The notes: a model not told the origin generated them from the letters alone. Counted from the first letter of the stretch, positions 8,141 through 15,637 are shown. The stretch: DNA of 16,239 nt from a bacterium (GCA_027080315.1 JALWSI010000167.1:1-16239); one strand, 5' to 3'. A program made the numbers and translations.

Positions 8141-8656
8141 ATGAGAAGAGTTGTGGTGATGATAGTAGCAGGTCTCGTTTTGGCCCTGCCGACACTGGCA
8201 AAGGCTGGAAGCACCAAGGTGGCCGTGGTGGATCTTCAGCAGGTGATAGCAAAGTCTAAACAGGGCAAAGAGGCCATGGCAAAATTGAAGAAGATGTACG
8301 AACAGAAGAAGGCTGAAGTGGATAAGAAGAAGGCCGAGATTCAAAGGATGAGAGAAGAACTGGCCAAGAAGTCGTCTCTCTTATCTGAAAAGGCCAAGAA
8401 AGCCAAAGAAGACGAGTACAGAGAGGCATTAAGAGATTTACAACACCTCATTGATGACTCTAAGTCCGATCTGAGGTTGAAAGAGAACGAGATGAAGCAG
8501 CAATTGCTTAAACAGGCCATAAACGTGGTTCAAAAGATGGCTAAAGAGAAGGGATATGGACTTGTGATAGATATGAGTGGGGGGGTGGTTTACGCAGACA
8601 AGTCAATAAACATCAGTGAATCAGTGCTTAAACGGTTTGATAAAGGAGTAAAATAA
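8141..8656 (+). CDS. skp: Periplasmic chaperone Skp/OmpH
   Basis: Skp is a trimeric periplasmic holdase that carries unfolded outer-membrane proteins to BamA. The 171 residues start with a signal peptide ending LAKA (about residue 22). The family strand STKVAVVDLQQVI (24-36) follows. A long Lys/Glu-rich helical region (about 38-130) would form the two tentacle arms. The chain returns to a short strand segment with GLVIDMSGGVVYAD (140-153). This is the normal OmpH length and order. The ATG at 8141 has AAAGGAG 10 nt upstream. It sits 35 nt after bamA and 4 nt before lpxD, as in many diderm genomes. Confidence 0.93.
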   Translation: MRRVVVMIVAGLVLALPTLAKAGSTKVAVVDLQQVIAKSKQGKEAMAKLKKMYEQKKAEVDKKKAEIQRMREELAKKSSLLSEKAKKAKEDEYREALRDLQHLIDDSKSDLRLKENEMKQQLLKQAINVVQKMAKEKGYGLVIDMSGGVVYADKSINISESVLKRFDKGVK

Positions 8657-8660
8657 GGGC

Positions 8661-9695
8661 ATGAATCCCAGATTCACCGTTGCCCAAGTAGCCCAGCTGG
8701 TGGGCGGCCGGGTGATTGGCGATTCAGAAAAGGTTCTAACAGGATTTGCCCCTTTAGAGTCCGCTAAAGAGAGTGATCTATCCTTTGCTACAGGGGATCC
8801 CTATTTGGGAATGGTGAAGAGCACTAATGCCGGGGCGGTATTAGTGCCTCAGGAGATTGAAGGGGTCTCAACATCTCTTATAGTGGTTGATAATCCCTAT
8901 GAAGCGGTGGTTGGTCTGCTCTCTCAAGTCTATCCACCCCTCTATGTGAAAGACGAGAGAATCTCTCGTATGGCCCAGGTCTCACCACTTGCCACCATTG
9001 AAGAAGGTGTGACCATAGGCCCCTTTGCTGTTATTGAGCCTTATGCGGTGTTGAAAAGAGGATGTGTGGTGATGGCCCATTGCTATGTTGGAGAAGGGAC
9101 CGAGGTGGGAGAAGATAGCATCCTTCATCCCCAAGTCACTCTCTATAAGGGTGTGAAAATAGGCAAACGCTCTATAATCCACAGCGGAGCCGTAGTAGGC
9201 TCCCCAGGATTTGGTTATCTGGAGAAAGATGGAAAGAGAATCCCCATACCACAGGTCGGAGCAGTAGAGATTGGAGACGAGGTAGAGATAGGGGCAAACA
9301 CCTGCATAGACAGGGGAACCCTTGCAAACACAAAGATAGGTAGAGGAACCAAACTGGATAACCTGATTCAGGTGGGCCACAATGTGATCATAGGCGAAGA
9401 CTGCGCCTTTGCCGGTCAGGTGGGTATTTCGGGCAGCACGGTGATTGGCAACAAGGTGCTCATGGGTGGGCAGGCTGGAATAGCAGACCATGCCAAAATA
9501 GGAAACGGCGTCATGGTAGGAGCCCAGGCAGGGGTCTCTGGAAAGGTGAAGGATGGAGAGATCGTAATAGGATCTCCAGCCATGAGCCACACCGTATGGC
9601 GCAGGGCGGCCATGGCCTTTCCAAAACTGCCTGAGCTCCTAAAAAGGGTAAGGCGCTTAGAGAAGCTGGTGAAAGAGGGAGAGAAAGATGAGTGA
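8661..9695 (+). CDS. lpxD: UDP-3-O-acylglucosamine N-acyltransferase LpxD
   Basis: LpxD adds the second acyl chain (from acyl-ACP) to UDP-3-O-acyl-glucosamine in lipid A synthesis, in the cytoplasm. The 344 residues have the LpxD N-terminal domain (1-100; FTVAQVAQLVGG at 5-16). Next comes a left-handed parallel beta helix of hexapeptide repeats (about 102-305), then a C-terminal helix rich in Lys/Arg/Glu. The catalytic histidine is His240 in IQVGHNVIIG, matching His239 of E. coli. The N-terminal domain and the GSPGFGY segment (180-186) separate it from LpxA. It follows skp by 4 nt and overlaps fabZ by 8 nt, so translation is probably coupled. Confidence 0.95.
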   Translation: MNPRFTVAQVAQLVGGRVIGDSEKVLTGFAPLESAKESDLSFATGDPYLGMVKSTNAGAVLVPQEIEGVSTSLIVVDNPYEAVVGLLSQVYPPLYVKDERISRMAQVSPLATIEEGVTIGPFAVIEPYAVLKRGCVVMAHCYVGEGTEVGEDSILHPQVTLYKGVKIGKRSIIHSGAVVGSPGFGYLEKDGKRIPIPQVGAVEIGDEVEIGANTCIDRGTLANTKIGRGTKLDNLIQVGHNVIIGEDCAFAGQVGISGSTVIGNKVLMGGQAGIADHAKIGNGVMVGAQAGVSGKVKDGEIVIGSPAMSHTVWRRAAMAFPKLPELLKRVRRLEKLVKEGEKDE

Positions 9696-10134
9696 ACGAC
9701 TCATAACCGAGGTGTTAGAGCTTCTGCCCCATCGGTATCCTTTTTTGATGATAGACAGGATCTTGGAGCTGGAACCGGGCAAAAGGATAGTTGCCTTAAA
9801 AAACGTCACCTTCAACGAACCTCACTTCACAGGACACTATCCAGGTTACCCTGTTATGCCCGGAGTTCTGATGATAGAGGCTTTGGCCCAGGCAGGAGGC
9901 ATAGTTGCATCAGCAGAATTGAGCAAAGAAGAGCTGAAAAGGGCCACTATGCTCTTTGGAGGGGTTGATAAAGCCAGATTCAAAAGAGAGGTTATCCCAG
10001 GAGATGCCCTTCTTCTCTCGGGAGAGATTGTGAAAAAAAGAGGCGGTTTCTGGTGGTTCCAAGGAGAGGCCAAAGTCGGCGATGAGCTGGCATGTTCAGC
10101 CACCCTTCAAGGATTCATAAGAATAGAGAAGTGA
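9688..10134 (+). CDS. fabZ: 3-hydroxyacyl-ACP dehydratase FabZ
   Basis: FabZ dehydrates 3-hydroxyacyl-ACP in fatty-acid elongation. It competes with the lipid A enzymes for hydroxyacyl-ACP, which explains its place beside lpxD. The 148 residues form one hot-dog domain. LLPHRYPFLMIDR is at 12-24. The catalytic histidine His50 lies in HFTGHYPGYPVMPG (46-59), and the catalytic Glu64 lies in LMIEALAQ (61-68). Length and motifs are those of FabZ rather than FabA. The start overlaps the end of lpxD by 8 nt, and a GA-rich ribosome site lies inside lpxD. The stop overlaps a GTG start of the next gene. lpxA, which often follows fabZ, is not here. Confidence 0.95.
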   Translation: MSERLITEVLELLPHRYPFLMIDRILELEPGKRIVALKNVTFNEPHFTGHYPGYPVMPGVLMIEALAQAGGIVASAELSKEELKRATMLFGGVDKARFKREVIPGDALLLSGEIVKKRGGFWWFQGEAKVGDELACSATLQGFIRIEK

Positions 10135-11960
10135 CCTTCAACCTAAACTTTAAAAATAGCGATAAATTCCCAGTATTAATCATACCCCTTTTGCTGGTAG
10201 TCTTCTTACTCTTTTTATCGTCACCATCTGTTGCCAGTCAGGACCAGGCTCTAAAAGAGATGGCAACCGATATAGCCAAGTCTCTTCCTCAAATAGAGGG
10301 AAGGGTGCTGGGCATTCAGGAAGGAAGACTCCTCATAGACAAAGGCTCAAGGGACGGAATAGAAAAAGGTGTAGTGCTAACAGTGTTCCGCCCAGGCAAA
10401 CCCTACTATCATCCATTCACAGGAGCCCTTCTTGGATATACAGAGGAGATACTGGGAACGGTCCAGGTGGTTGTGGTGAACCCATCCACCTCATGGGCGG
10501 TAGAGATCTCGGTAAAGAAGCCCGTTCAGCCCGGAGATAAGGTTAGAATAACCTCTGCAAAGATTCCTCTCTACCTCTTTCCCATTGTGGATAAGTCAGG
10601 CGAAGGGTTCAACGTTTATGCCTTTCAGGAAAGGTTTAAGTCCTACCTTGAAGAGACCGGTCGTTTCACCGTGTATGGCGAAAACCACGTTATTATGAGG
10701 ATAAAAGACGCGTCTGAGCTGGGTCTTTGGGGAGCTTTTGAGTCAATGGTGGGAAAGACCAAAGGTCTTGCCTTGATCGGCTCAATAGACGCCAAAAATG
10801 GGAAATACCTTTTTGAGGGAGAGCTACTATCCTTAGAGACAGGTAGAAGAATAAAGAGGGTAAGCATGGCTCTGGGAAGCGCAGGGTGGCAGCCTCAAAT
10901 AGAGAGAGACCTCATATTCGCCTCGCCAGCACTTCCAATAAAATCCTATGGAATGGCTATGGGTGATGTCACAGGAGACGGGAGCCAGGAGATAGTTATG
11001 GCCACAAAATCCTACCTTGGCATCTACAACATGAATATAAAAACCAAAAGGCTCACAGAGATCTCAAAGCGACCTATATCCCCAGTATCAGTACTATTAT
11101 CCCTTGATGTGGCAGACATAGATGGAGACGGCAGGGCAGAGATAGCTTACTCCTCAAGCGATGTTCACACCTTCACAGTAAAAGGTCAGATATTCAAGGT
11201 TAGCCCTCAGGGTAAGTGGAAAAAGATATACTCCACTGACAATCTTCTTAGGATATTCAGGGTAGGCGGAAAGGGCCTCCTGGTTGAGCAAGGTGTGGGA
11301 AGCTCCAATCCATACGTGTTCAGCCCAAAGGTGAAGCTGTGGAAAGGGAGAGAGCTGTACTCCTTAGATTTCTTAAAAGACCACGGACTCATCATTGGTA
11401 CCCAGGTAGTGAAGCTTCCTGGAATGAAAGGTCTCCAGGTGCTGTGGAACAGTGAGGGAAGGGTGATGCTCTACGACCTGGAGAAAGGCACAAGTATATG
11501 GGATCTACCTGGAATCCATGGCAACTGGGGAAGAGGATTCTTCTATGCAAGCCCTCCAGGAAAAGGATACTACGAAGACGTGGACACCATAGAGGACAAA
11601 GATTACGAACGGTACAAAGAGTACACTGTGGTGGTTTCCGGAAGATCCCTAATCATTCCCTCAAAGGAGGAATGGTCACTGGCGGTCTTCAAAAACAATC
11701 CTGCAGACTGGATCATAAATCTGGGATCTTTCACCAAGGGAGAGGTTGAGATTTTAAAGTGGAAAGACGGCTACTTTGATTCTACCGGCTGGAAGAGGCA
11801 ATTTGACGGAGGAGTGGTTGATCTGTCGTCAGGTACCATAGAGACAGAAAAGGGCAAAGAACCTGTGTTGGTTGTGCTAACAACAAAGAAGAGTCTATCC
11901 CGAAGACTCAAAAAGAAGGACGTGTTCTACTCAAGGGTGTTCATCTACAGGTTGCCTTGA
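10131..11960 (+). CDS. Secreted FG-GAP (VCBS) repeat protein with FlgT-like N-terminal region, function unknown
   Basis: A 609-residue exported protein with no firm function. I placed the start at the GTG of the GTGA overlap with the fabZ stop. An ATG at 10092 in the same frame lies inside fabZ. A hydrophobic segment (about 14-29) followed by SVAS (33-36) makes a signal peptide. Residues about 56-140 (EGRVLGIQEG..., DGIEKG, PFTGALLG, PGDKVRI) resemble the C-terminal domain of the flagellar protein FlgT. Residues about 148-250 look like a CsgG/FlgT-type alpha/beta fold (VYAFQERFKSYLEETGRF). Two FG-GAP-like calcium loops follow: DVTGDGSQEI (279-288) and DIDGDGRAEI (329-338), and the rest is probably a beta propeller. 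It is likely periplasmic or attached to the outer membrane. It ends the clpC-bamA-skp-lpxD-fabZ run, which hints at an envelope role, but that is inference. The similarities are by eye and distant. Confidence 0.75.
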   Translation: MTFNLNFKNSDKFPVLIIPLLLVVFLLFLSSPSVASQDQALKEMATDIAKSLPQIEGRVLGIQEGRLLIDKGSRDGIEKGVVLTVFRPGKPYYHPFTGALLGYTEEILGTVQVVVVNPSTSWAVEISVKKPVQPGDKVRITSAKIPLYLFPIVDKSGEGFNVYAFQERFKSYLEETGRFTVYGENHVIMRIKDASELGLWGAFESMVGKTKGLALIGSIDAKNGKYLFEGELLSLETGRRIKRVSMALGSAGWQPQIERDLIFASPALPIKSYGMAMGDVTGDGSQEIVMATKSYLGIYNMNIKTKRLTEISKRPISPVSVLLSLDVADIDGDGRAEIAYSSSDVHTFTVKGQIFKVSPQGKWKKIYSTDNLLRIFRVGGKGLLVEQGVGSSNPYVFSPKVKLWKGRELYSLDFLKDHGLIIGTQVVKLPGMKGLQVLWNSEGRVMLYDLEKGTSIWDLPGIHGNWGRGFFYASPPGKGYYEDVDTIEDKDYERYKEYTVVVSGRSLIIPSKEEWSLAVFKNNPADWIINLGSFTKGEVEILKWKDGYFDSTGWKRQFDGGVVDLSSGTIETEKGKEPVLVVLTTKKSLSRRLKKKDVFYSRVFIYRLP

Positions 11961-11980
11961 TTTTTGAAAATAGGTATAGA
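11952..11980 (+). promoter_or_regulatory. Candidate sigma70 promoter for the rpsF operon
   Basis: TTGCCT (11952-11957), a 17-nt spacer and TATAGA (11975-11980) overlap the stop codon of the preceding gene. Transcription would start near 11987, just ahead of the leader hairpins. There is no terminator between the two operons, so some read-through from upstream is possible. Confidence 0.5.
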
Positions 11981-11996
11981 CACCAAGTCCCTTCAT

Positions 11997-12012
11997 GGGT
12001 AGAAGGCTACCC
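11997..12012 (+). other. Perfect 6-bp hairpin in the rpsF leader
   Basis: GGGTAG (11997-12002) pairs fully with CTACCC (12007-12012) around the tetraloop AAGG. No T-run follows it, so it is not an intrinsic terminator. It would lie about 10 nt into the proposed transcript and may be a 5' stabilising stem of the leader. Confidence 0.45.
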
Positions 12013-12027
12013 GATTGCTTGAATGGA

Positions 12028-12071
12028 TCCTCGCCGCAGGGAGAGCCTGTGGCTTAATAGCCGAGAGGAGG
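12028..12071 (+). promoter_or_regulatory. S6:S18 ribosomal-protein leader (autoregulatory RNA) before rpsF
   Basis: The leader folds by eye as the S6:S18-binding motif known from many phyla. TCCTC (12028-12032) pairs with GAGGA (12065-12069). Stacked on it is a hairpin with arms GCCGCAGG (12033-12040) and CCTGTGGC (12046-12053), with one G-U pair, around GAGAG. The 3' side carries an 11-nt bulge (12054-12064) that contains CCG at 12061-12063. A CCG bulge flanked by a stem and a hairpin is the published hallmark of this element, which mimics the S18 site on 16S rRNA. The lower stem covers the ribosome site AGGAGG (12066-12071), which stands 7 nt before the rpsF ATG. Binding of S6:S18 would therefore block translation. 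An alternative GGCT/AGCC hairpin (12051-12062) would compete. The assignment rests on structure and position; binding is inferred. Confidence 0.7.
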
Positions 12072-12078
12072 TAAGCGG

Positions 12079-12468
12079 ATGAGATGTTATGAGACAGTTG
12101 CCATCTTCACGCCTGAGCTCGAACCGCCTCAGGTGGAAGAAGAGGTGAAGGTCCTCACCGGTTTCATATCGGAGAACGGTGGGGTGGTCACCAAAATTGA
12201 GAATTGGGGCAAAAAACGCTTTGCCTACGAGATTGAGAAGAAGAAGGAAGGCACCTATGTGCTCCTCAGATACAGGGGAGACGGAGAGCTTGTTTCTGCC
12301 ATAGACAGAGCCTGTAAGCTCAGCCATACAGTGCTTAGGCAGCTTACCGTTGTAAGAGACGAAGAGGAGTGTGCAGAGGTTGAGGTGCCTTCACAACCAG
12401 AATCTGATGAGGCCCCCTCTGAAGAGAAGGTTGACAGTGAAGAGGCAAAAGGTACTGAGGAGGAATAG
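12079..12468 (+). CDS. rpsF: 30S ribosomal protein S6
   Basis: S6 binds S18 and sits on the platform of the small subunit. The 129 residues open with the family start MRCYETVAIF. They continue with the S6 core (ENWGKKRFAYEIEKKKEGTY at about 42-61, and LSHTVLRQLTV at about 81-91). After about residue 95 comes an acidic tail rich in Glu, Ser and Asp. Such a tail is known in E. coli S6, where RimK adds glutamates to it; whether that happens here is unknown. The ATG follows AGGAGG by 7 nt within the proposed autoregulatory leader. It heads the operon with ssb 5 nt downstream. Confidence 0.96.
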   Translation: MRCYETVAIFTPELEPPQVEEEVKVLTGFISENGGVVTKIENWGKKRFAYEIEKKKEGTYVLLRYRGDGELVSAIDRACKLSHTVLRQLTVVRDEEECAEVEVPSQPESDEAPSEEKVDSEEAKGTEEE

Positions 12469-12473
12469 TATAG

Positions 12474-12923
12474 GTGGCTCTTAACTACAACAAGGTGATC
12501 ATAGCAGGAAACCTCACCAAAGATCCCGAGCTCCGCTATCTCCCCAGTGGCACAGCTGTTGCAAACATGAGGCTTGCCACAACCAGAAGGTACAGAGGAA
12601 AGACCGGAGATATGGTGGATGAGGTCTGCTTTGTTGATGTCCAGGTCTTTGGGCGTCAGGCCGAGACCTCAGGAGAGTATCTGAGGAGAGGAAGTAATAT
12701 TCTGGTTGAGGGAAGGCTGAGGCTCAACGAGTGGGAGACGGATCAGGGCAAGAGATCAAAGGTGGTGGTTGTAGGAGAGAGGATACAGTTCATCTCTCCG
12801 AAAGAGGATACAGGCTCACCAGCAGGTCCTGCCAAGGAGACGGTGGAGGAACCTGTTGAGTACAAAACCCCAGACGTGAGCGATGTGAAACTTGAACCGG
12901 AAGAGGACGATTTTCCATTTTAG
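12474..12923 (+). CDS. ssb: Single-stranded DNA-binding protein SSB
   Basis: SSB coats single-stranded DNA in replication, repair and recombination. The 149 residues start at a GTG, 10 nt after AGGAGG. The OB fold covers about 1-108: NKVIIAGNLTKDPELRYLPSG at 6-26 (first strands) and LRRGSNILVEGRLRLNEWE at about 70-88. A short, flexible, acidic linker leads to the tip EEDDFPF, the conserved peptide that docks partner proteins. The linker has few glycines and glutamines compared with mesophilic SSBs. Its place between rpsF and rpsR is the common bacterial order, with gaps of 5 and 28 nt. Confidence 0.96.
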   Translation: MALNYNKVIIAGNLTKDPELRYLPSGTAVANMRLATTRRYRGKTGDMVDEVCFVDVQVFGRQAETSGEYLRRGSNILVEGRLRLNEWETDQGKRSKVVVVGERIQFISPKEDTGSPAGPAKETVEEPVEYKTPDVSDVKLEPEEDDFPF

Positions 12924-12951
12924 ATCATAAGTGAAAGAGGGAGATTTTAAT

Positions 12952-13188
12952 ATGAGAGCAAGGAGAAAACGCCGTTTCTTTAGAAAGAAGGTCTGCCGTT
13001 TCTGCGCAGATAAGATTAAAGAGGTTGACTACAAAGACGTGAAGAGACTGAGAGGATACCTGACTGAGAGGGGTAAGATAGTTCCAGCAAGGGTTACAGG
13101 AACCTGTGCCAAGCACCAGCGCCAGCTGTCAAGGGCCGTTAAGAGAGCGCGGTTTCTTGGCCTTCTACCTTACACAATAACCCGTTAA
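12952..13188 (+). CDS. rpsR: 30S ribosomal protein S18 (zinc-binding form)
   Basis: S18 pairs with S6 on the small-subunit platform and is half of the proposed repressor complex for this operon. The chosen ATG at 12952 has GAGGGAG 8 nt upstream and gives 78 residues, a normal length. A GTG at 12931 in the same frame would add seven residues that contain this ribosome site, so I rejected it. The basic start [13 protein letters not shown] is followed by CRFC and then CAKH. This is a complete Cys2-Cys-His set, as in the zinc-binding (C+) version of S18. The core runs through [18 protein letters not shown] and ends in YTITR. Confidence 0.95.
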   Translation: MRARRKRRFFRKKVCRFCADKIKEVDYKDVKRLRGYLTERGKIVPARVTGTCAKHQRQLSRAVKRARFLGLLPYTITR

Positions 13189-13198
13189 GGAAATATCC

Positions 13199-13759
13199 AT
13201 GATTGCAGCAGGCGATATCCGTCCCAACATGAAGGTGGAGCTGGACGGCGACCCTTATCTGGTTGTGAACGCCGACCATGTGAAGCCTGGAAAGGGCCAG
13301 GCTTTTTCTCGGTTCAGGCTCAAAAATCTCCGCACAGGGGCCGTGATTGAGAAGACCTACAAAGTAGGCGAAAAACTCAAAAAAGCAGACTTTGTGGTCA
13401 GGAAAATGCAGTATCTCTACAGCCAAGACGATAACGCCGTCTTCATGGACCTAGAGACCTACGACCAGATTGAGGTTCCCTTCTCGGTTATTGAGAACGA
13501 GAGGTACTTTCTGCAGGAGAACCTTGAGGTTAAGGTGCTGCTCTTCAAGGGTAGCCCTGTGGGTGTGGATCTCCCCGCTGCTGTGGAGCTCATAGTGGTT
13601 GAGACCGAGCCGGGTGTGAAGGGAGACACCGCCTCAGGTGGAACAAAGCCTGCAAAGCTGGAGACAGGAGCCGTGGTTCAGGTGCCTTTCTTCATAAACG
13701 AGGGAGACAAGGTCAAGGTGGACACAAGAAAAGGCGAGTACCTTGAGAGAGTGAAGTGA
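13199..13759 (+). CDS. efp: Translation elongation factor P
   Basis: EF-P enters the ribosomal E site and helps form peptide bonds at polyproline stretches. The 186 residues make the usual three beta-barrel domains. The loop of domain I reads VKPGKGQAF, placing lysine at position 32. That is the lysine class, modified by EpmA/EpmB in enterobacteria or by 5-aminopentanol in Bacillus. No modification gene is in this window. The C-terminus holds the EF-P domain III motifs ([30 protein letters not shown]). The ATG lies 10 nt after rpsR with AAGGAA ahead of it. The stop overlaps the accB start in TGATG, so these two genes are probably translationally coupled. Confidence 0.96.
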   Translation: MIAAGDIRPNMKVELDGDPYLVVNADHVKPGKGQAFSRFRLKNLRTGAVIEKTYKVGEKLKKADFVVRKMQYLYSQDDNAVFMDLETYDQIEVPFSVIENERYFLQENLEVKVLLFKGSPVGVDLPAAVELIVVETEPGVKGDTASGGTKPAKLETGAVVQVPFFINEGDKVKVDTRKGEYLERVK

Positions 13760-14232
13760 TGGAGCTTGCCGATGTTTTAACCCTTCTGGAGAGGCTTGCC
13801 GAGATAGGCGAGAAGAACGATGTGGAGCTTAAATACGACGGCCTCTCAATAAAGATACGCCGCCCCTGCCCCAGCGCAGGAGCGGCACCTGCAATAATTC
13901 AGGGGTACCCCCAAACAGCGGTAGGGGCTCCTTCACCACATCCTGTAGCTGCTGAGCCCAAAGAGGAAGAGTCAGAGTTCCCTCCTGGAATGGAGGTGGT
14001 GAAGTCTCCCATAGTGGGCACCTTCTACAGGGCTCCCTCACCAGAATCTCCACCCTACGTAGAGGTGGGAAGCCATGTGAAGAAGGGAGACACCCTCTGC
14101 ATCATTGAGGCCATGAAGATAATGAACGAGATAGAGGCCGATACAGAGGGTAAAGTGGTTAAGATTCTGGTGGAGAACGGCCAACCTGTAGAGTTTGGCC
14201 AACCCCTCTTCCTAATTGACCCCAATGGTTGA
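13759..14232 (+). CDS. accB: Biotin carboxyl carrier protein of acetyl-CoA carboxylase
   Basis: AccB carries CO2 on biotin between the biotin carboxylase (AccC) and the carboxyltransferase, in the first step of fatty-acid synthesis. The 157 residues have a helical N-terminal region (1-35), a Pro/Ala/Glu-rich linker (36-75) and a biotinyl domain (about 78-155). The biotin-attachment motif is EAMK with Lys120. The thumb segment [13 protein letters not shown] (92-104) marks it as the acetyl-CoA carboxylase carrier rather than another biotin protein. I took the ATG of TGATG overlapping the efp stop; a GTG one codon earlier (13756) would add one residue. Confidence 0.95.
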   Translation: MELADVLTLLERLAEIGEKNDVELKYDGLSIKIRRPCPSAGAAPAIIQGYPQTAVGAPSPHPVAAEPKEEESEFPPGMEVVKSPIVGTFYRAPSPESPPYVEVGSHVKKGDTLCIIEAMKIMNEIEADTEGKVVKILVENGQPVEFGQPLFLIDPNG

Positions 14233-14249
14233 TTAAGCCCTTAAAGATC

Positions 14250-15587
14250 ATGTTCAAAAGGATTCTGGTAGCAAACCGGGGAGAGATCGCCCTGAGAATC
14301 ATCAGGGCCTGCCACGAGCTGGGAATAGAGGCTGTGCTTGTACACTCCGAGGCAGATAGCAACAGTCTGCCCGTTGCCATGGCAGACCATGCAGTTTGCA
14401 TTGGCCCCCCAGACACCACAAGAAGCTACCTCAATGTTCAAGCCATAATAAGCGCAGCCGAGATCGCAAAGGTTGACGCTATTCATCCGGGCTACGGTTT
14501 TTTGGCAGAAAACGCTCAGTTTGCAGAGATATGCGAAGCCTGTGGCTTCAGGTTCATAGGTCCTGCACCTAAGGTTATCACTATGCTTGGCGACAAGGCC
14601 CAGGCCAGGAAATTTGTAGATGAGCTGGGCGTTCCTGTGATTCCAGGAAGTAGGGGAGAGGTGGAGAGTGAAGAAGAGGCCCTTGAGATCGCCCAACGCA
14701 TAGGATTCCCCGTAATAATAAAGGCTTCTGCAGGTGGCGGGGGAAGGGGTATGCGCATTGCCAAAAACCAGGAGGAGCTATCCCGCCTTTACAAGACCGC
14801 CCGCACAGAGGCAGAGGCGGCTTTTGGTGAACCTACGGTCTATTTAGAGAGATACATAAAACCCTCCCGGCATATTGAGGTTCAGGTGCTTGGCCGAGAA
14901 GGAGGAGAGGTTCTCTGTTTGGGAGAGAGAGAGTGCTCTCTTCAAAGAAGACACCAGAAGGTGATGGAAGAATCCCCTGCTCTCATTTCTGAGGAGAGAC
15001 GCCATAAACTCTACGAGGATGCCATCACCATCACAAGAGAAGTCGGATACACCAGCGCGGGAACCGTTGAGTTTCTCCTTGATGAAGATGAGAACCACTA
15101 CTTCATTGAGATGAACACCAGAATTCAGGTGGAACATCCTGTGACCGAGATGGTGACCGGGGTTGATCTGTTGAAAGAGCAGATTCTTATTGCGGCAGGA
15201 GAGCCCTTCTCTCACCGTCAGGAGGAGATTGTCCCCAAAGGGTGGGCAATAGAGTTCAGAATAAACGCAGAAAACCCTCATACCTTCACCCCTTCACCAG
15301 GAGAGATAACCACATGGATCACTCCAGGAGGGCCCGGCGTAAGGGTGGACACCGCTGTGTATCAAGGCTATTCGGTGCCTCCTTTTTACGATTCTCTGGT
15401 AGCCAAGCTGATAGTATGGGGAAAGGATCGCAAAGAGGCTATCAAGAGAGGAAAGAGAGCCCTAAAAGAGTTCGTAGTTGAAGGCATAGAGACCACCATT
15501 CCTCTACACCTGGCAATTCTGGAATCTGAGGAGTTTGTATCGGGCAAGTGCCATACGAGCTGGCTTGACAGCTTCACCTTCATATGA
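14250..15587 (+). CDS. accC: Acetyl-CoA carboxylase, biotin carboxylase subunit
   Basis: AccC uses ATP and bicarbonate to carboxylate the biotin on AccB. The 445 residues match the stand-alone subunit (E. coli 449). The start [17 protein letters not shown] is the classic N-terminus. An earlier TTG at 14229, overlapping the accB stop, is possible but lacks a ribosome site and adds residues outside the family. The ATP-grasp glycine loop [13 protein letters not shown] runs 158-170. Catalytic-region motifs [17 protein letters not shown] (228-244) and [16 protein letters not shown] (285-300) hold the metal-binding Glu287 and Asn289 and the conserved Arg291. The C-terminal biotin carboxylase domain follows (about 330-440). 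It is 17 nt after accB. The carboxyltransferase genes accA and accD are not in the window. Confidence 0.96.
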   Translation: MFKRILVANRGEIALRIIRACHELGIEAVLVHSEADSNSLPVAMADHAVCIGPPDTTRSYLNVQAIISAAEIAKVDAIHPGYGFLAENAQFAEICEACGFRFIGPAPKVITMLGDKAQARKFVDELGVPVIPGSRGEVESEEEALEIAQRIGFPVIIKASAGGGGRGMRIAKNQEELSRLYKTARTEAEAAFGEPTVYLERYIKPSRHIEVQVLGREGGEVLCLGERECSLQRRHQKVMEESPALISEERRHKLYEDAITITREVGYTSAGTVEFLLDEDENHYFIEMNTRIQVEHPVTEMVTGVDLLKEQILIAAGEPFSHRQEEIVPKGWAIEFRINAENPHTFTPSPGEITTWITPGGPGVRVDTAVYQGYSVPPFYDSLVAKLIVWGKDRKEAIKRGKRALKEFVVEGIETTIPLHLAILESEEFVSGKCHTSWLDSFTFI

Positions 15588-15637
15588 TCCCATAACAGCC
15601 TGAAAAAGAGACCATTACCAGCTTCAGGGGAGGGTGC

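Noticed and set aside
8982-9590. Long open frame (202 codons) on the minus strand opposite lpxD
   Set aside because: It is antisense to the hexapeptide repeats of lpxD, whose regular codons keep stops out of other frames. The product has no domain and no ribosome site.
10092-10130. Earlier ATG start for the FG-GAP protein, inside fabZ
   Set aside because: It adds 13 residues before the signal peptide and lies 43 nt inside fabZ. The GTG in the GTGA overlap is a more usual coupling.
12931-12951. Earlier GTG start for rpsR
   Set aside because: It would place the GAGGGAG ribosome site inside the coding region and add seven residues not seen in S18 proteins.
15565-15596. Perfect TTGACA (15565-15570) near the end of accC as a promoter for the PAS-GGDEF gene
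   Set aside because: No good -10 stands at 16-18 nt. The only TATGAT (15583-15588) is 12 nt away, too close.
15599-15628. Inverted repeat CCTGAA/TTCAGG between accC and the PAS-GGDEF gene as a terminator
   Set aside because: The 6-bp arms are separated by 18 nt and are not followed by a T-run. At most it might partly cover the ribosome site of the next gene.
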